A stretch of 64,000 nt of DNA. It comes from Botrytis cinerea B05.10. Lineage: Eukaryota; Ascomycota; Leotiomycetes; Helotiales; Sclerotiniaceae. The notes under the pieces are model-generated. The model had not been told where the DNA came from and searched no databases. It was given only the letters and a program-made list of their open reading frames with translations. The translations under genes were made by a program, and so were the position numbers. Positions within the stretch are counted from its first letter, which is position 1, and every line of letters begins with the position of its first letter. This document shows, in pieces, positions 24,882-37,427 of this stretch. The stretch is from the NCBI RefSeq assembly GCF_000143535.2, contig NC_037322.1:496001-560000 (forward strand), read 5' to 3'.

Positions 24882-27800
24882 GAGTATTGGCTCTTGAATA
24901 ACAACCTCTTAATCCATCCAACCATCGACAACTGGTGATTGACAGTCGCAAGTAGTTGAAAATGATTTAATGATTAAGAAGGAGTTGTTGACGGAGGAAG
25001 AAACGCGGGTAAAAGACAAAGGTAAAGGTGGTTGTGTACCTGGGAGTAAATGAAGAAGATGAAGAGACGGAAGTCGCAGTGGAGAGTGGTCTTGATATTT
25101 CTGGACCGTTATCGTTAAATGATGTCGACTCTTGTGGCCTTTCAATATGACTCGTACCCTTTGCCATTAATCCATCAGTTCGGTTTCTAATATAGAAGTC
25201 GCCAGCAGTTTCTTTCCGATTTGTTTTTCCTTTTGAATATTGTTTGCAGAGGAAATTGTCGACTTCCTTTTTCGTCTTCGAAGGAGGAGTGGATGGTGGT
25301 GGTTGACTTTCCTTTCAAGGAGTTTGTAGTGGGTGTGGTGGTGTGGTGGTGTGTAATAAGCAGCACAGTACCTGTGTACGTTGTAGTGTAGGTGGAGCCG
25401 AGCATTTATTCTTAGTTGCGCTCGAAAATTTAGCGGAGGGAAGCTACGGCACAGTACACAGTTCATCAACGTCAATACTTGTCCATGAACACCGCGCGTT
25501 CTCGAGGAGAGAGCGCAGCTGTGTGGGTTTATATTGAATGAGTTTACGAACATGTGGTGTGGCGCTGGTCATTCAATTCAGATCACGATTCACGACTTCC
25601 ACTTGCAATGGCGATAGCAGGTTGGAACAATGAAATAAGTAAGCACAAGCTATGTCAACGCTTTCAAATCACAGGTAGGCGGACAATAGAGAGATTCCTC
25701 CCATGCCAACCCGATGTTCCTGCCATGATGACTTCGAGAACTTGCTTCTCTATGTGGCATATCGTATAACAATTCACTATTCAATTCTGTTTCGTTCGTC
25801 ATGAGCAGAAGGATGCATATCGGCATTGGAGGAGAACATGTTTCATCATTCGACTACCTCGATCGACATGTACTGTCATTGGCAACTGAAATTCGAGCAT
25901 CTATTCGTTTCGAGCCGTCTGAATAGTATTCATCCTACCCCAATCCCACCGAACACGAGAATTTATACCAGAGACTAACAAGCATTCCAGATTGACACTG
26001 GAGAAAGGCACATGCCCCGTTCAAGCAAGAATCCACTCTGTCTGAGGGGTGTTTGAAGGAATACGTATTATCTATGTCTCCTTCGTCGTATTGAGCCAAA
26101 CGGTCTCCTATCAGATAGTTCATCTATCAATGTGTCGCTTCTTTCTCGAGCGCAGCGAGCTATGGGGGTTTGGGGGCTTGTCCCCATTCTAGTTTAATCT
26201 GATGATGCAGATCAAAGACGATGGATGGATGTATAACATACTGTGCAACTTGAGTGGTTAACTCAAGCTGGCTGATATCCAAGATCTTCGATGTACAGAA
26301 TACATACATGAGTTTACTTCATCGATATTGGCTGAGCGAAGCTTTTGTATGTGAGAAAATACCCAATATTATAGATGTCGCTTGATATCACAATACCACC
26401 TCCGTATCTTGCATGGCTACGTACAGCTTCATCATAGGTTGTTATGCCTCTCACAATTTCTAAATACTATGGACAACTCATCTGTACCAGAGATTACTTC
26501 CACTCACCTTCCATTCGTATCCCCAACACCCGAATTGATTGTCATCATTCCCAACATCCACCAAGAATGTTATTGATAGCCATCATTTACCCCAATGCTT
26601 CTTTTCATCCTTGATTCTCTTTTCCGCATGGCGAGAAGTAGAAGACCGCAGAGGAACCTGTTTGCATACATGCCACTATGCCCAAAAGGTAGTTGTAGAA
26701 TGAAATATTTGCAATTCCTCAGCGTACCATTACACAGCCAAAAAGCCACCTTCTCTTTTGGCCTTGAACAGAGAGCTTTGTACGAAGTACAATAACGATA
26801 CCTCCCAGTACATTCAACATTTTGACTGTGAAGCAATGAGGATAACTGCCATATCGCCCTGCATGGGACGATGTCGTTCGACCGACCACATGCGTAGGTC
26901 CTTCATGCTCCTACACCTATCTCTCAGAAACGACAGCATCTTCGTGTTTCCTTCAGCAAGTAAATAGACAAAGCCTCGACCAACAGCGAACTTGTTGAAA
27001 AGCACATGCTCATTCCGGTACCACGGGTGACGGGTACCATCTTGAGCTCGAAACTTTCGGACGAGATGGATATATCTTGGGAATTCGGCTTTTCCGGGGC
27101 GGTTTCACGGGGTGGAGTGGGTTTGAAAGGGTGGTGGGGAATGCAGCATTGCTTCTGGTAGGTAGGAAACAAAACACAACCGTCTGGGTTCGGTGCAATG
27201 CAAGCACGCAAGGTTGAGCAACAGTTGGTGGTGATAGCTAGGGTCGGGAATTTGATGGCTGAATAACTTTACGGCGATGGCCGCGTCTCATAGGTAAATC
27301 CCTCGATTCATTTGGGAATCAATATACCTAAAGGCAGTAGATGTGTATATAATGCCTACTCCATACTCAATGCCATCCTCACGCTGAGGCTTTACTCTAG
27401 TAGATATGTTTCTTCGTGGAATATGGAGATTGCCTCATTCACTGACCAGGCCAGACAATGATGTCCGCACTAGACACCATACCGACGTAGGGATGGGTCT
27501 GTTAGTCATCCTTCTCCCGACCTCTTCATTGCCAAAGCAAACAGGTAGAGAGAGGGGTTGAACATTTTGAAACGATTCAAGTTAGAACATCCCTCTCCCT
27601 GATTGGAGCCGAGTGCATCGTGCACTGTACCAGGGTCGGCGGCCTGCACGAAGGCGAGGAGATAACCGTAGCAAGCAAGCATTGGCACATAATCCAGACC
27701 ACCATGGCGGAGCAGCTACCAACAAAATGTTGAGTGTATGTGAGTGTATGTGAGTGTTCATCCAAGTGAGCATTTTGTGTCGAAAACATCACGTCTCCAA

Positions 27801-28403
27801 AACAACCCGCGACTTACTGGTGATTTGTAAGTGCACATCCATCTCGACTCTGAACGCCTTTGAAATCCTCGCCGTGATCGTCTCCATCGTCTCCATCGAT
27901 CAACCTGCAATAGGTAACTCCGTACCTACCTGGTAGTTTGATTACCTCTTCCCTAGTATCTTCGAGGTTCCGGCACATCAAAGCGTAGCAGCGGGGCTTT
28001 GCGCATATCTCGAGCCATCCCACTATCTCTGATCTCTGATCTCTGACTCCTCCCTCCAACCGATATTATAAAGTTCGCCAATCCACCGACATCGAAAAGT
28101 CTTAATTCTGATTTATTACTTACAAATCTGTTGGCCCTCACCACATTTACATCTCATCCATTGAAAGTTAAATACCAACCTAAAAGTCGAACAAAATCAG
28201 AGACAACGGCGTACTTTATTCTTTGTCGTACTCTGCGAAGAGCGGCTGCTAGAAATATCTTCAACCCATCGCAATTCCTTCGCAATCGATCCCTGCTATT
28301 CCGAAATTCGTCATCCAGCCTTCGCCCTCCACCCAAAATCTCGAGACTCTTTTCCACTTTTCCTCCAAACAAGAACATACCACCTCCGAATCACGATCCG
28401 ACG
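24882..28403. other. Long spacer between HECT ligase and NMN adenylyltransferase
   Basis: This is 3.5 kb without a supported gene. The left part should hold the ligase promoter and 5' UTR. A GC-rich inverted motif lies at 26145-26192, and a 10-bp tandem unit (GAGTGTATGT) repeats two to three times near 27730-27757. Many short frames exist on both strands, but none shows a recognisable domain or intron-joined product. The last 270 bases before 28404 are in frame with the next gene but lack an ATG. Confidence 0.45.
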
Positions 28404-29314
28404 ATGACTTCCAATCCTACCGCCCAGGTTATTCCTGCGCAAACTCTCGACAATTATACCTTCCCAACCGATCGCCTCAGACTCACCCAAAACCACCCCG
28501 AGAAGACTCCCTTGGTGTTGGTAGCCTGTGGTAGTTTTTCGCCCATAACCTACCTTCATTTGCGAATGATGGAGATGGCTGCCGATTACTGTAAATTCAA
28601 TACAGAGTTTGAACTCCTCAGTGGATATTTCTCACCGGTATCCAACTTCTACAAGAAGGCAGGCCTGGCAAGTTCGGAACACCGGTAAGTCTCAAACTAC
28701 GCATTTATTTGTAAAAACTAGCTAATACCTGCAGACTTAATATGTGCGAATTGGCTGTACAATCTTCAAACTGGCTTATGGTGGATCCTTGGGAGGCCTT
28801 ACAAACAGAATATACCCCAACTGCCCTCGTACTCGACCATGTCGAGCATGAAATAAACAAAGTGATGGGTGGTGCTATTCGTCCAGATGGATCTCGAGTA
28901 CCTGTTCGCATTGCTTTATTAGCTGGGGCTGATCTTATCGAAACAATGAGTATTCCAGGAGTTTGGAGTGAGACGGATCTTCAGCATATTTTGGGACAAT
29001 ATGGTACTTTCATTGTTGAACGTACCGGCACGGATATTGAGGACGCCCTTGCAAGTCTCGAACAATACAAACGCAACATCTACGTCATTCAACAACTTGT
29101 CACGAATGATATTAGTAGCACAAAGATTAGACTTTTCTTAAGGAAAGAGATGAGTGTACAATATTTGCTACCTGCTCCAGTCATCGAGTACATCGAAGAG
29201 CATCGCCTTTACGAAGAGGACGGCGCATCATCCATCAGCGCAGGCAAATCCAAGGCAGCAGAAGGGTCAGGCCGGGCATCACCTGCAGTGGGAGATTCAA
29301 AGCTCAAGAATTAA
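28404..29314 (+). CDS. Nicotinamide/nicotinate mononucleotide adenylyltransferase
   Basis: This enzyme catalyses NMN (or NaMN) plus ATP to NAD (or NaAD) plus pyrophosphate, the central step of NAD synthesis. Two exons (28404-28684, 28735-29314) join in phase to 286 residues. The nucleotidyltransferase signature is VACGSFSPITYLHLRMMEMA (GxFxPxTxxH) near residue 47, followed by SSEHRLNMCELA across the intron and LAGADLIETM. The C-terminal ATP-binding motif is ISSTKIRLFLRKEMSVQYLL. This matches eukaryotic NMNAT (yeast Nma1/Nma2). The start is set at the first ATG in frame (28404). The frame stays open upstream to at least 28050 without an ATG, and encodes a basic, Ser-rich stretch. Confidence 0.93.
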
Positions 29315-30228
29315 GGAGGAGATTTGTGATTGCGGAAGAACTAGAGCGACAAGAACGAGTTATGATTATACGAACCAGTTACAACTGGAAAGTCATTATT
29401 TTCGCCAGATAAACATATCATCTGGCTTTCATATCCATGGCTTAACTTCCCAGGAATACTGGCAAAGACCGATTTCATGCATGTCAAAAATTTGATTGGA
29501 TACCGATTTGGAATAGGGCGGGCATTTGAGCATTTCAGCCGGAGTTTGAGGAGCGTTTTTGGGATACGGTTTAATTTATCTTTTCACAAATACTAGATGA
29601 CTGGCAATTCATGCCGTCGACAGCATAATGTTATGAAGGACATATAGAACGAGTCTATAGAGCTCCATTACCAGCGCCACCAAAACTTTCCCTTCAGCAT
29701 TGTCCTGCAGCAGCGTGTTTGTGTTTAATACGTATTTTGATGAGAAACCTCCGACATGAATTTGATGCATAAAATGAAGCAATCTTTGAAAATTCAACAG
29801 CGTATAAATCCGCAGCAACAGGTAGAAGAAAAGTCACTGACTCGCTGCTCGATTGTGTAAATGGGTGAGTACCTTGTGAGTTTGTTGGCCATTGTGAAAC
29901 CAGGATTCAGATGATACGCGAAGCTCTACGCCACATAGAACGACGAACTAGAACTATGACAGCATTGGTTGGTGGCTGGGACGCATCTACAGTACTGATA
30001 TACAGACAACAATCATCAACTCTTCAACACAACGAGACGATATCAAATCAATAATTCATTTATCGATCGTTAACCTCAATCAATAACAAGTTTGTTGATT
30101 TTGACATTTATTTCCATACTAACACCCGTTCTCTCTGTGCACGAACTCCATCCGCTTCGTCTGTGTATCATCGACTCTACGCCTTCGTAGATTGCGACGC
30201 TGGGCGGCGCATGTAAACAAACGCAGTG
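29315..30228. promoter_or_regulatory. Spacer upstream of the NPC1 homologue
   Basis: This 910-bp region holds the 3' flank of NMNAT and the promoter of the NPC1 gene. No other gene or structured element was identified. Confidence 0.45.
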
Positions 30229-33200
30229 ATGCGGCATTCCTTCACTTTGATCGGGCTTCTCACTGCAGCTTTCGCAGCAAGCGAAGGATTTACACCGAAA
30301 CACGAAGCTGGAAGATGTTCGATAAGGGGCAGCTGTGGGAAGGATAGTTGGTTTGGTCCTGAGCTCCCTTGTCCGGATAACGAACTCGCAAAAGAGCCGG
30401 ACCAAGAGGCGAGGCAAAAACTGGTCGAGCTATGTGGCCCGAAATGGAGTACCGGACCTGTTTGTTGTGAGGGGAGTCAGGTATGTGAGATTGTTTGAAA
30501 TGGGTCGGGACTTTGCTAATGGCTTCGCAGATAGATGCTCTTGCAGATCAGATCAAGAAGGCAAATCCAATTATATCCTCTTGCCCGGCATGCAAAGAGA
30601 ATTTTTACAACACCTTTTGTACATTTACATGCTCGCCAGATCAGTCTCTCTTCCTGAATGTAACGGAAAGAAAGCAGATGGGCGATAAAAAGGATAACAA
30701 GTACATCGTCACGGAGCTAGATCAACTTATTTCTGAAGACTATGGGTCTGGTTTCTTTGATAGCTGCAAAGATGTTAAGTTTGGACCAACAAATTCAAAT
30801 GCCATGGAATTCATCGGAGGAGGAGCAAAGAATTACTCCTCATTCTTAGCTTTCCTGGGACACAAATCTTTACTAGGTTCGCCGTTCCAGATCAACTATC
30901 CAGACCCTAGTAAATATCCCGAGGAGGGGATGAATCCATTATCTATGGTGCCAAAGAAGTGTAACGATGAAGACCCAAACTTTCGATGTTCTTGTGTGGA
31001 TTGTCCTGCAGTCTGCCCGGCTTTACCGGAAGTTTCAAAGTCTGGGTCATGCCATGTTGGATTGCTTCCATGTCTTTCGTTCGCAGCTATCTTCACATAC
31101 AGCATGGTATTACTATTAATTGCCGTTGCTGTGTTTGGTCACATAGCTTGGGCTAAGCATACCAAAAGACGTAATGAAAGATTGCGACTTCTGGAAGATG
31201 TTGCCCCAAGTGATGATGACGATGAAGGTGACATGGTCCATGGTGGAGCCATGTATGACCGACCTCAAAGAACTTATTGGATCAATACAGTTTGTGACAC
31301 TGCCTTTAGTCGTCTTGGCTTCACAGCTGCGAGATTCCCAGCTATCACTATTGTAACAAGCATAATCATAGTTGGAATCTTGAGTTTAGGTTGGACAAAG
31401 TTCGAGATTGAACAGAATCCTGCACGATTATGGGTCAGCCCATCATCTTCTGCTGCTCAAGAAAAAGCCTATTTCGATTCAAATTTTGGACCATTTTACC
31501 GTGCTGAGCAAATTTTCTTGGTCAACGATACTAACCCATCAGGTCCTGGTCCTGTCATGAGTTACGATACATTGAAATGGTGGTTTGAAGCTGAAGATCG
31601 AATTAGAGGGTTGACCGGCAAACAAACCGGTACTAAATTCAGCGATGTATGCCTGAAGCCCCTTGGTGATGCTTGCGTCGTTCAATCTGTAGGAGGTTAC
31701 TTGAACGACGACATTTCCAGTGTAGGCCCGGATACATGGGAGAAAACTATTCGATCATGTGCCGAATCTCCTGTTAATTGCCGTCCTGCTTTCGGTCAAC
31801 CACTGGATCCTAAAATGATCTTTGGTGGCTGGCAAGAATCTGGTGATGTCATTGATGCTACTGCCCTCATTATCACCTGGGTAGTGAACAATGATGATGA
31901 GGGGTCATCTCAAGTCGAACATGCTATGGACTGGGAGGCCTCCCTTCGAGATGAGTTGTTACGTTTGCAGGTTGAAGCAAGCGAACGTGGTTTGAGACTT
32001 TCTTTCTCTACTGAGATAAGTCTTGAACAAGAGCTTAATAAATCTACCAACACTGATGCAAAGATTGTCGTCATTAGTTACATCATCATGTTCTTTTACG
32101 CATCTTTGGCACTCGGCTCAACAACCATCTCATTCCAAACACTAATGCGCAATCCAGCTAGCTCTTTGGTCCAATCTAAGTTCTCACTAGGAGTAGTGGG
32201 TATTTTAATTGTGTTGATGTCTATCTCAGCATCAATTGGTCTTTTCTCCTTTGCAGGCGTTAAGGTTACGCTTATCATCGCCGAGGTCATTCCATTCATT
32301 GTTCTTGCAGTTGGTGTCGACAACATCTTCTTGATTGTACACGAATTTGAGAGAGTCAATACCAGTCATCCTGATGAAATGGTTGAGCACCGCATCGCCA
32401 AAGCACTTGGAAGAATGGGTCCATCGATTCTTCTATCAGCATCTACCGAGACTATTGCATTTGCACTTGGTGCTTTTGTTGGTATGCCAGCAGTTCGAAA
32501 CTTTGCAATTTATGCTGCAGGCGCAGTATTTATCAATGCAGTTTTACAAATCACCATGTTTGTTTCTATTCTCAGTCTCAATCAACGACGTGTTGAAGAT
32601 CGTCGTGTAGATTGTATTCCTTGCGTTCAGATCAAAACTGCGGGTGTTCACCTTGGAAATGGAAATGGAAATGGAAATGCTTACTCCAGATTCTACGAAG
32701 GCTCTGATGAAGGCTTTCTTCAAAAGTTCATTCGCAAAACATATGCTCCAACCTTACTTGGTCGCAAAGTAAAGACCGCTGTTGTTGTTGTCTTTCTTGG
32801 AATATTCGCCGCTGCGGTTGCATTAATGCCTGAAGTCGCTTTGGGTTTAGACCAGCGTGTGGCAATTCCAGACGGATCATATCTCATTCCATACTTCAAT
32901 GACTTGTACGATTATTTTGATTCGGGACCACCAGTGTACTTCGTTACTCGGGAATTGAATGTTACCGAACGTAGCCATCAACAACAGCTATGCTCTCGCT
33001 TTACCACATGCGAAACCGAATCTCTTACCAATATTTTGGAGTCCGAAAGAAAGAGGCCAGAGGTTTCGTACATCGCAGCTACTCCTGCTAGTTGGATCGA
33101 TGACTATTTCCGTTGGCTCGATCCTTCTCTAGACTCATGTTGTGTTGAAGGTCGTTCAGCTTGCTTTGAAAATCGTGATCCAGCATGGAATATCACTTTA

Positions 33201-34115
33201 CATGGTATGCCTGAAGGTCAAGAATTTATTCATTACCTAGAAAAGTGGATTGCTTCTCCTACAGATGAGGACTGTCCTCTTGGTGGTCAAGCTGCGTATG
33301 GACATTCCCTGGTTATTGATGCAGAAAAAAATACCATTCCAGCAAGTCACTTCCGCACGAGTCACACCCCACTCCACAGCCAAGAAGATTTTATTGCCGC
33401 CTATGTCTCTGCTCGTCGAATCGCAGATGGTATGAGTGAAAAGTCTGGTCTAGAAGTTTTCCCCTACAGTGTTTACTACATATTCTTCGATCAATACACC
33501 ACAATCATCAGCCTCACGGCAACTCTCTTGTGTTCTGCCTTGGTACTCATTCTATTCATCTCTTCAATTCTCCTTGGATCTCTCAAAACAGGCGCTGTAG
33601 TCACAGTGACAGTCATAATGATAGTCACCGATATCATTGGCACAATGGCTCTCTTCAACGTCTCTCTCAACGCAGTCAGTCTCGTCAACCTCATCATCTG
33701 TGTTGGAATTGGCGTGGAATTCTGCGCCCACATCGCCCGCGCATTCATGTTCCCTTCGCGCTCCGTCATGGAAAAGGCGAAAAATAAATTCCGCAATAAG
33801 GATGCGCGCGCGTGGACTGCTCTTGTAAACGTAGGCGGGTCAGTCTTCAGCGGCATCACTATTACGAAATTGGTAGGCGTTACGGTATTGGCGTTTACGA
33901 GGAGTAAAATCTTTGAGATTTATTATTTTAGAATCTGGCTTGCGTTGGTGGTTTTTGCAGCATTGCATGCGTTGGTTTTCTTGCCTGTGGCGCTTAGCTT
34001 GGTGGGTGGAGAGGGCTATAGAGATAGTGGGGATGAAGGGGGGTTGGAGGAGGATTTGGCAGAGAGGAGATATAGAGCGCTTTTGCCGGATGATGAGAGT
34101 GATGATGAGTATTAG
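30229..34115 (+). CDS. ncr1: NPC1/Ncr1-type intracellular sterol transporter
   Basis: This is the Niemann-Pick C1 homologue of the vacuolar membrane, which moves sterols from the lumen into the membrane. Two exons (30229-30480, 30531-34115) join in phase to 1,278 residues. A signal peptide (MRHSFTLIGLLTAAFAASEG) precedes the Cys-rich luminal N-terminal sterol-binding domain (RCSIRGSCGKDSWFGPELPC, then CPACKENFYNTFCTFTC). A first membrane segment (FAAIFTYSMVLLLIAVAVFG) is followed by the second luminal domain. The sterol-sensing/Patched domain (ISYIIMFFYASLALGS through IPFIVLAVGVDNIFLIVHEF) lies around residues 620-800. A second RND-like membrane bundle ends the protein (LVNLIICVGIGVEFCAHIAR). 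An acidic tail (DESDDEY) closes it. All family parts are present and the length fits. The codon before the ATG is GTG and is not used. Confidence 0.96.
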
Positions 34116-35020
34116 GTCTGGGGCCAATGGATGATAGAATGGCGCGAATGCTTGATGTATCGTATATCATATCACATCATAAGCTCGGAATCGGAGTTGG
34201 AGTAGTCGGAGTCAGAGAGACGTAGCAGAGAAGATAAATTTGTGAAAATACATGAGAGAAAGATGTCACGAGGTGGATGGATGCTGGATATATGGTATGT
34301 AAGGCGTATAGGGATTTGGCGACTAGATCCGAGATGGGTGATAGGTGGAGAGAGGGGGGAGGGATGGTAATGAGCTTGCTTGGATGGGCTATTACTAGTA
34401 TACATGCATGGAAGAAAGGATAGATGGATGGATGGGTAAATGAATGGGTAGGTGGTACACAGCGCAATAATCAAATCACAGCAATCCCAGATATTACAGT
34501 AATGAAATTTATTTTCCACTCAACGTTTCTTTTTTTTTTTGTTCTGAGATATGGTGATGTGTGTGATATTGAGATGGATAGATATGTGTATGTATGTATG
34601 ATATAAGCAGTATACTAGATATCCATTCCCCTCTAAACTTTCTCGAGATGTAATAAGATGTAAGACGTAAGAGTGCGTGTATGCGTTTACTTGAGAGAGA
34701 TGGATTTTCTAACGAATTATGGATGTTATTGAACGGATTTGTTAATTGGATCTCAGCCGAACTTGGGACTTGGAACTTGGGACTTTGTGAGCCTCGCCTC
34801 GAAAATGAGTGAGTGAATGGATGGATGAGTGAGAGAGGATGAGTGGATGGGCGTGTAAGGACTTGTAGGTTATATGTTGTTATATGTTATATTTAACTAA
34901 GTATGGTGTGTAATAAAACGAAATCATCAAATAATGAAATGACGATGCAATAACGATTAAAATTACGAAAGTGCGAGAGTGCGAAGGTGAGGGCTAAAAT
35001 CGCTGGTTATATTATACTTC
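34116..35020. other. Gene-free spacer, left part
   Basis: This is the 3' flank of NPC1, with degenerate GATG/GGAT-type repeats around 34370-34450 and 34790-34860 and a T10-type run near 34530. No coding signal was found. Confidence 0.5.
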
Positions 35021-35050
35021 TACTTGTACTTGTACTTGTACTTGTACTTG
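35021..35050 (+). repeat. Hexanucleotide microsatellite (TACTTG)5
   Basis: Five perfect tandem copies of TACTTG. Confidence 0.95.
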
Positions 35051-35240
35051 CAGTATATAATATGTCTTTCTCTGGGATCTTTTCAATCTCTATTTGTGAG
35101 TTATGTAACTTTATATACTTATATTTCTCTATAGAAGAAAAAAAATAAAATTTAAAAAGTTGGAAAGATTTAGAAATTTAGAGATTTCAGAAAGGAGTAT
35201 GAATTGTAAATTATATCGTTACTTGTGTATTATAAATCCG

Positions 35241-35260
35241 ATGAATGAATGAATGAATGA
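35241..35260 (+). repeat. Tetranucleotide microsatellite (ATGA)5
   Basis: Five perfect copies of ATGA, followed by imperfect ACGA units. Confidence 0.95.
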
Positions 35261-35300
35261 ACGAACGAGTCAGAGAGATTATTAGGCTAACTCTCATCTT

Positions 35301-35361
35301 CATCTTCCATCTTCCATCTTCCATCTTCCATCTTCCATCTTCCATCTTCCATCTTCCATCT
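35301..35361 (+). repeat. Heptanucleotide tandem repeat (CATCTTC), about 8.7 copies
   Basis: A run of the 7-bp unit CATCTTC without interruption. This is the longest of four simple repeats packed into about 550 bp. Confidence 0.95.
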
Positions 35362-35530
35362 TTCAAGATAAGATAATCAAACCATGAAAAAATAAACTAC
35401 TATCCACCCACCAGTTTCAAAAAGTTGATACTCAGAGAACGTTTGATAGATAGATGAATTAATAAGTCCATATATCTATCTATGGACCAGTATACCAATT
35501 CTTGATTTCCTGAGTCACAGTTTACAAACT

Positions 35531-35558
35531 AGGTAGGTAGGTAGGTAGGTAGGTAGGT
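35531..35558 (+). repeat. Tetranucleotide microsatellite (AGGT)7
   Basis: Seven perfect copies of AGGT, just downstream of the decayed minus-strand gene. Confidence 0.95.
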
Positions 35559-35619
35559 ATTCTCTTTATAATATTTCTCATTCCCGAATCTCGATCCCCT
35601 TCCTGAAATTTAGCTCATC

Positions 35620-36185
35620 TCAACTCTTCACGTCGCCATCACCCACCTCACGCAACCCAAACACCCCTTCCCTCAACCGAACCTCCTCGTTCGTCATCCT
35701 CCTCCTCCCCATACACCTCAACATCACCGGATCAATTTTCGCCACCGGATGCGGCCGATGAAAGAATGATTTTTCCACTACGGTGTACCAAGGCTCTCTC
35801 TCCATCCTCATCCTTCCCCATCTCTCCTTCTTCCGACCCCGCAAACTCCCTCTCGAACTCCACCGCACTACCCCCTTTATTCCGCGCGCAAAATCCCATG
35901 CCGGACATACTGTGCACGAAAAGATCCCACTCGATACTCTTTGTGGATTGCGTCTTCGGCGGTGCAGGGATACATGTGGAAGAGCATTTCGCAAGCGCGT
36001 TTTGTGACGAGGATTTTGGGGGGTGGAGATGGAGAGATGGTTGTGTTTGCTAGGTGATTGGCGAGGTCTTGAATATCGGCAGAAGGGCGAGTTTTGTCTT
36101 TTGTTCTTGTTTGGGTTGGAGTTGTGTCTTCCGTGCCCCAAATTGCTTGTTCAGAAAGAGTAGCTGATTGGTACTTTTGAGTGTA
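35620..36185 (-). pseudogene. Frameshifted gene of a conserved fungal protein, unknown function
   Basis: Protein-like segments on the minus strand occur in three different frames in the expected order. The first is DIQDLANHLANTTI with ILVTKRACEMLFHMYPCTAE (36185 to about 35934). The second is EWDLFVHSMSGMGFCARNKG with GSAVEFERE (to about 35765). The third is FFHRPHPVAKIDPVMLRCMG and a decayed tail to a TGA at 35620. One extra base at each of two junctions (near 35932 and 35764) accounts for the shifts. The pattern W-D-x-F-V-H-x-M, G-S-A-V-x-F, then F-H-x-P-H-P-x-x-x-I-D-P-x-M-L is familiar from C-terminal ends of uncharacterised ascomycete proteins, so it is probably the last exon of such a gene. 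No intact upstream exon is visible. Assembly indels are an alternative to decay. Confidence 0.55.
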
Positions 36186-37427
36186 TCAGTGCCACTACTA
36201 CTCAAGAATGCCAAAGGTCACCCAAGCCGAGGAACAGCAGTTAATAGCCCAGATCGAATGGAATAAGAACAATCCAATCAACCAAAAGGCTCAAGCTCGT
36301 CAGCCATCTCGGCTTCGGTGAAACCATCCTGCTTCCAAACCATTGCACAATCCTTCCTGTTGCCCTAACAAAATGTCTCCAGTGCTTTCCTGGTGATTTG
36401 AGAATGATTCAACCAAGCCATGTCCTTCCGACCAGTGGGGGCTTTAACCTCGTGTAGATTCTTAAAAAGTGCTTTTCTTAGCTTGGAACAAGCCTCCTTG
36501 GTGAAGTTACTTTTGAAATTCAAATATCGCAACCAACATCTAATCATGATGGGCTCTATTCTATATCTTCCACATTGTATATGGGCCAATCTCCAACAAG
36601 ATGGTTACTACCAACTGTGAATTGCAACCGTCTCGCCCGTCACGTATTGCCCGGTCTAAGAGGTATTTACATACCATTTTGCATCGGAAAGCAACGAGGG
36701 TCTAAATCAAAGACACAAATATATATCGTATGAGTCTAGACAACTTGTCCATTGATGAAGAAGTACATTGAATGTTGGTGACAGCGAAGGGGTGAGAGCG
36801 TATTATAGAAGCCAGCAAGCACGGACTAGTGGGACACTCCTACTTCGGATTTGATTTGATTTGATTTGATTTGCTTCAAAAGATGCCTAGGAAGAACTGT
36901 TAACATATATTAACAAAGTTGGAGAGTATTCAAGAGAGATCTCTGGAAAAACAACCGACTTCATATTCTCCTCGCTTCACACATTCCTTCATGTTGTCGC
37001 TCAATCAATCTTGCTTGTTAATATTTCACCCCTATCAGCTAGCCAGCCTATTAGCTTCGATGCATGATGCCCTTTTGATTCCTCGGCTCATGACTTCATC
37101 ATCATTCGAAATCCCACCCACCACCACTTCATTCTTTTCTTAGTGAGTTGAACCAAAACTTTAATGATACCTACTTACTTAAACTTGAGAAATACCACAG
37201 AAAATGTCAATATCCCATAGAATCATGTTATTTACTTATCATTTTGCTTCTCTCACATCTATTTATAACAATTTATTTCCAACAGAGTCTCCTTGAATAT
37301 TGGTTTGAGTGAAAGAAGAAGAAAGAGTTTATTGATTGAGAGTGTGTGAATTGTGTTCGTGTCTGTGTGCGCAATTGGAAGAATCGACGTCGAAATTTGC
37401 TTTGCTTTGCTTTGCATTGTCGCAACT
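36186..37427. other. Spacer with minor repeats upstream of the Smr gene
   Basis: This 1.2-kb region has no supported gene. A plus-strand frame at 36209-36322 (MPKVTQAEEQQLIAQIEWNK...) has coding-like composition but ends after 37 codons. A minus frame at 36365-36589 is unassigned. A (TTTGA) pentamer repeat lies near 36850-36872. Confidence 0.4.

Noticed and set aside
24967..25167. Minus-strand frame upstream of the HECT ligase as a possible extra first exon
   Set aside because: It has a GT donor at its end, but no acceptor brings it into frame with MSSRITRSS. It is more likely 5' UTR.
36209..36589. Short frames MPKVTQAEEQQ (plus) and MAHIQCGRYRIEP (minus) as transposase remnants
   Set aside because: No DDE or helix-turn-helix motif and no terminal repeats were seen.
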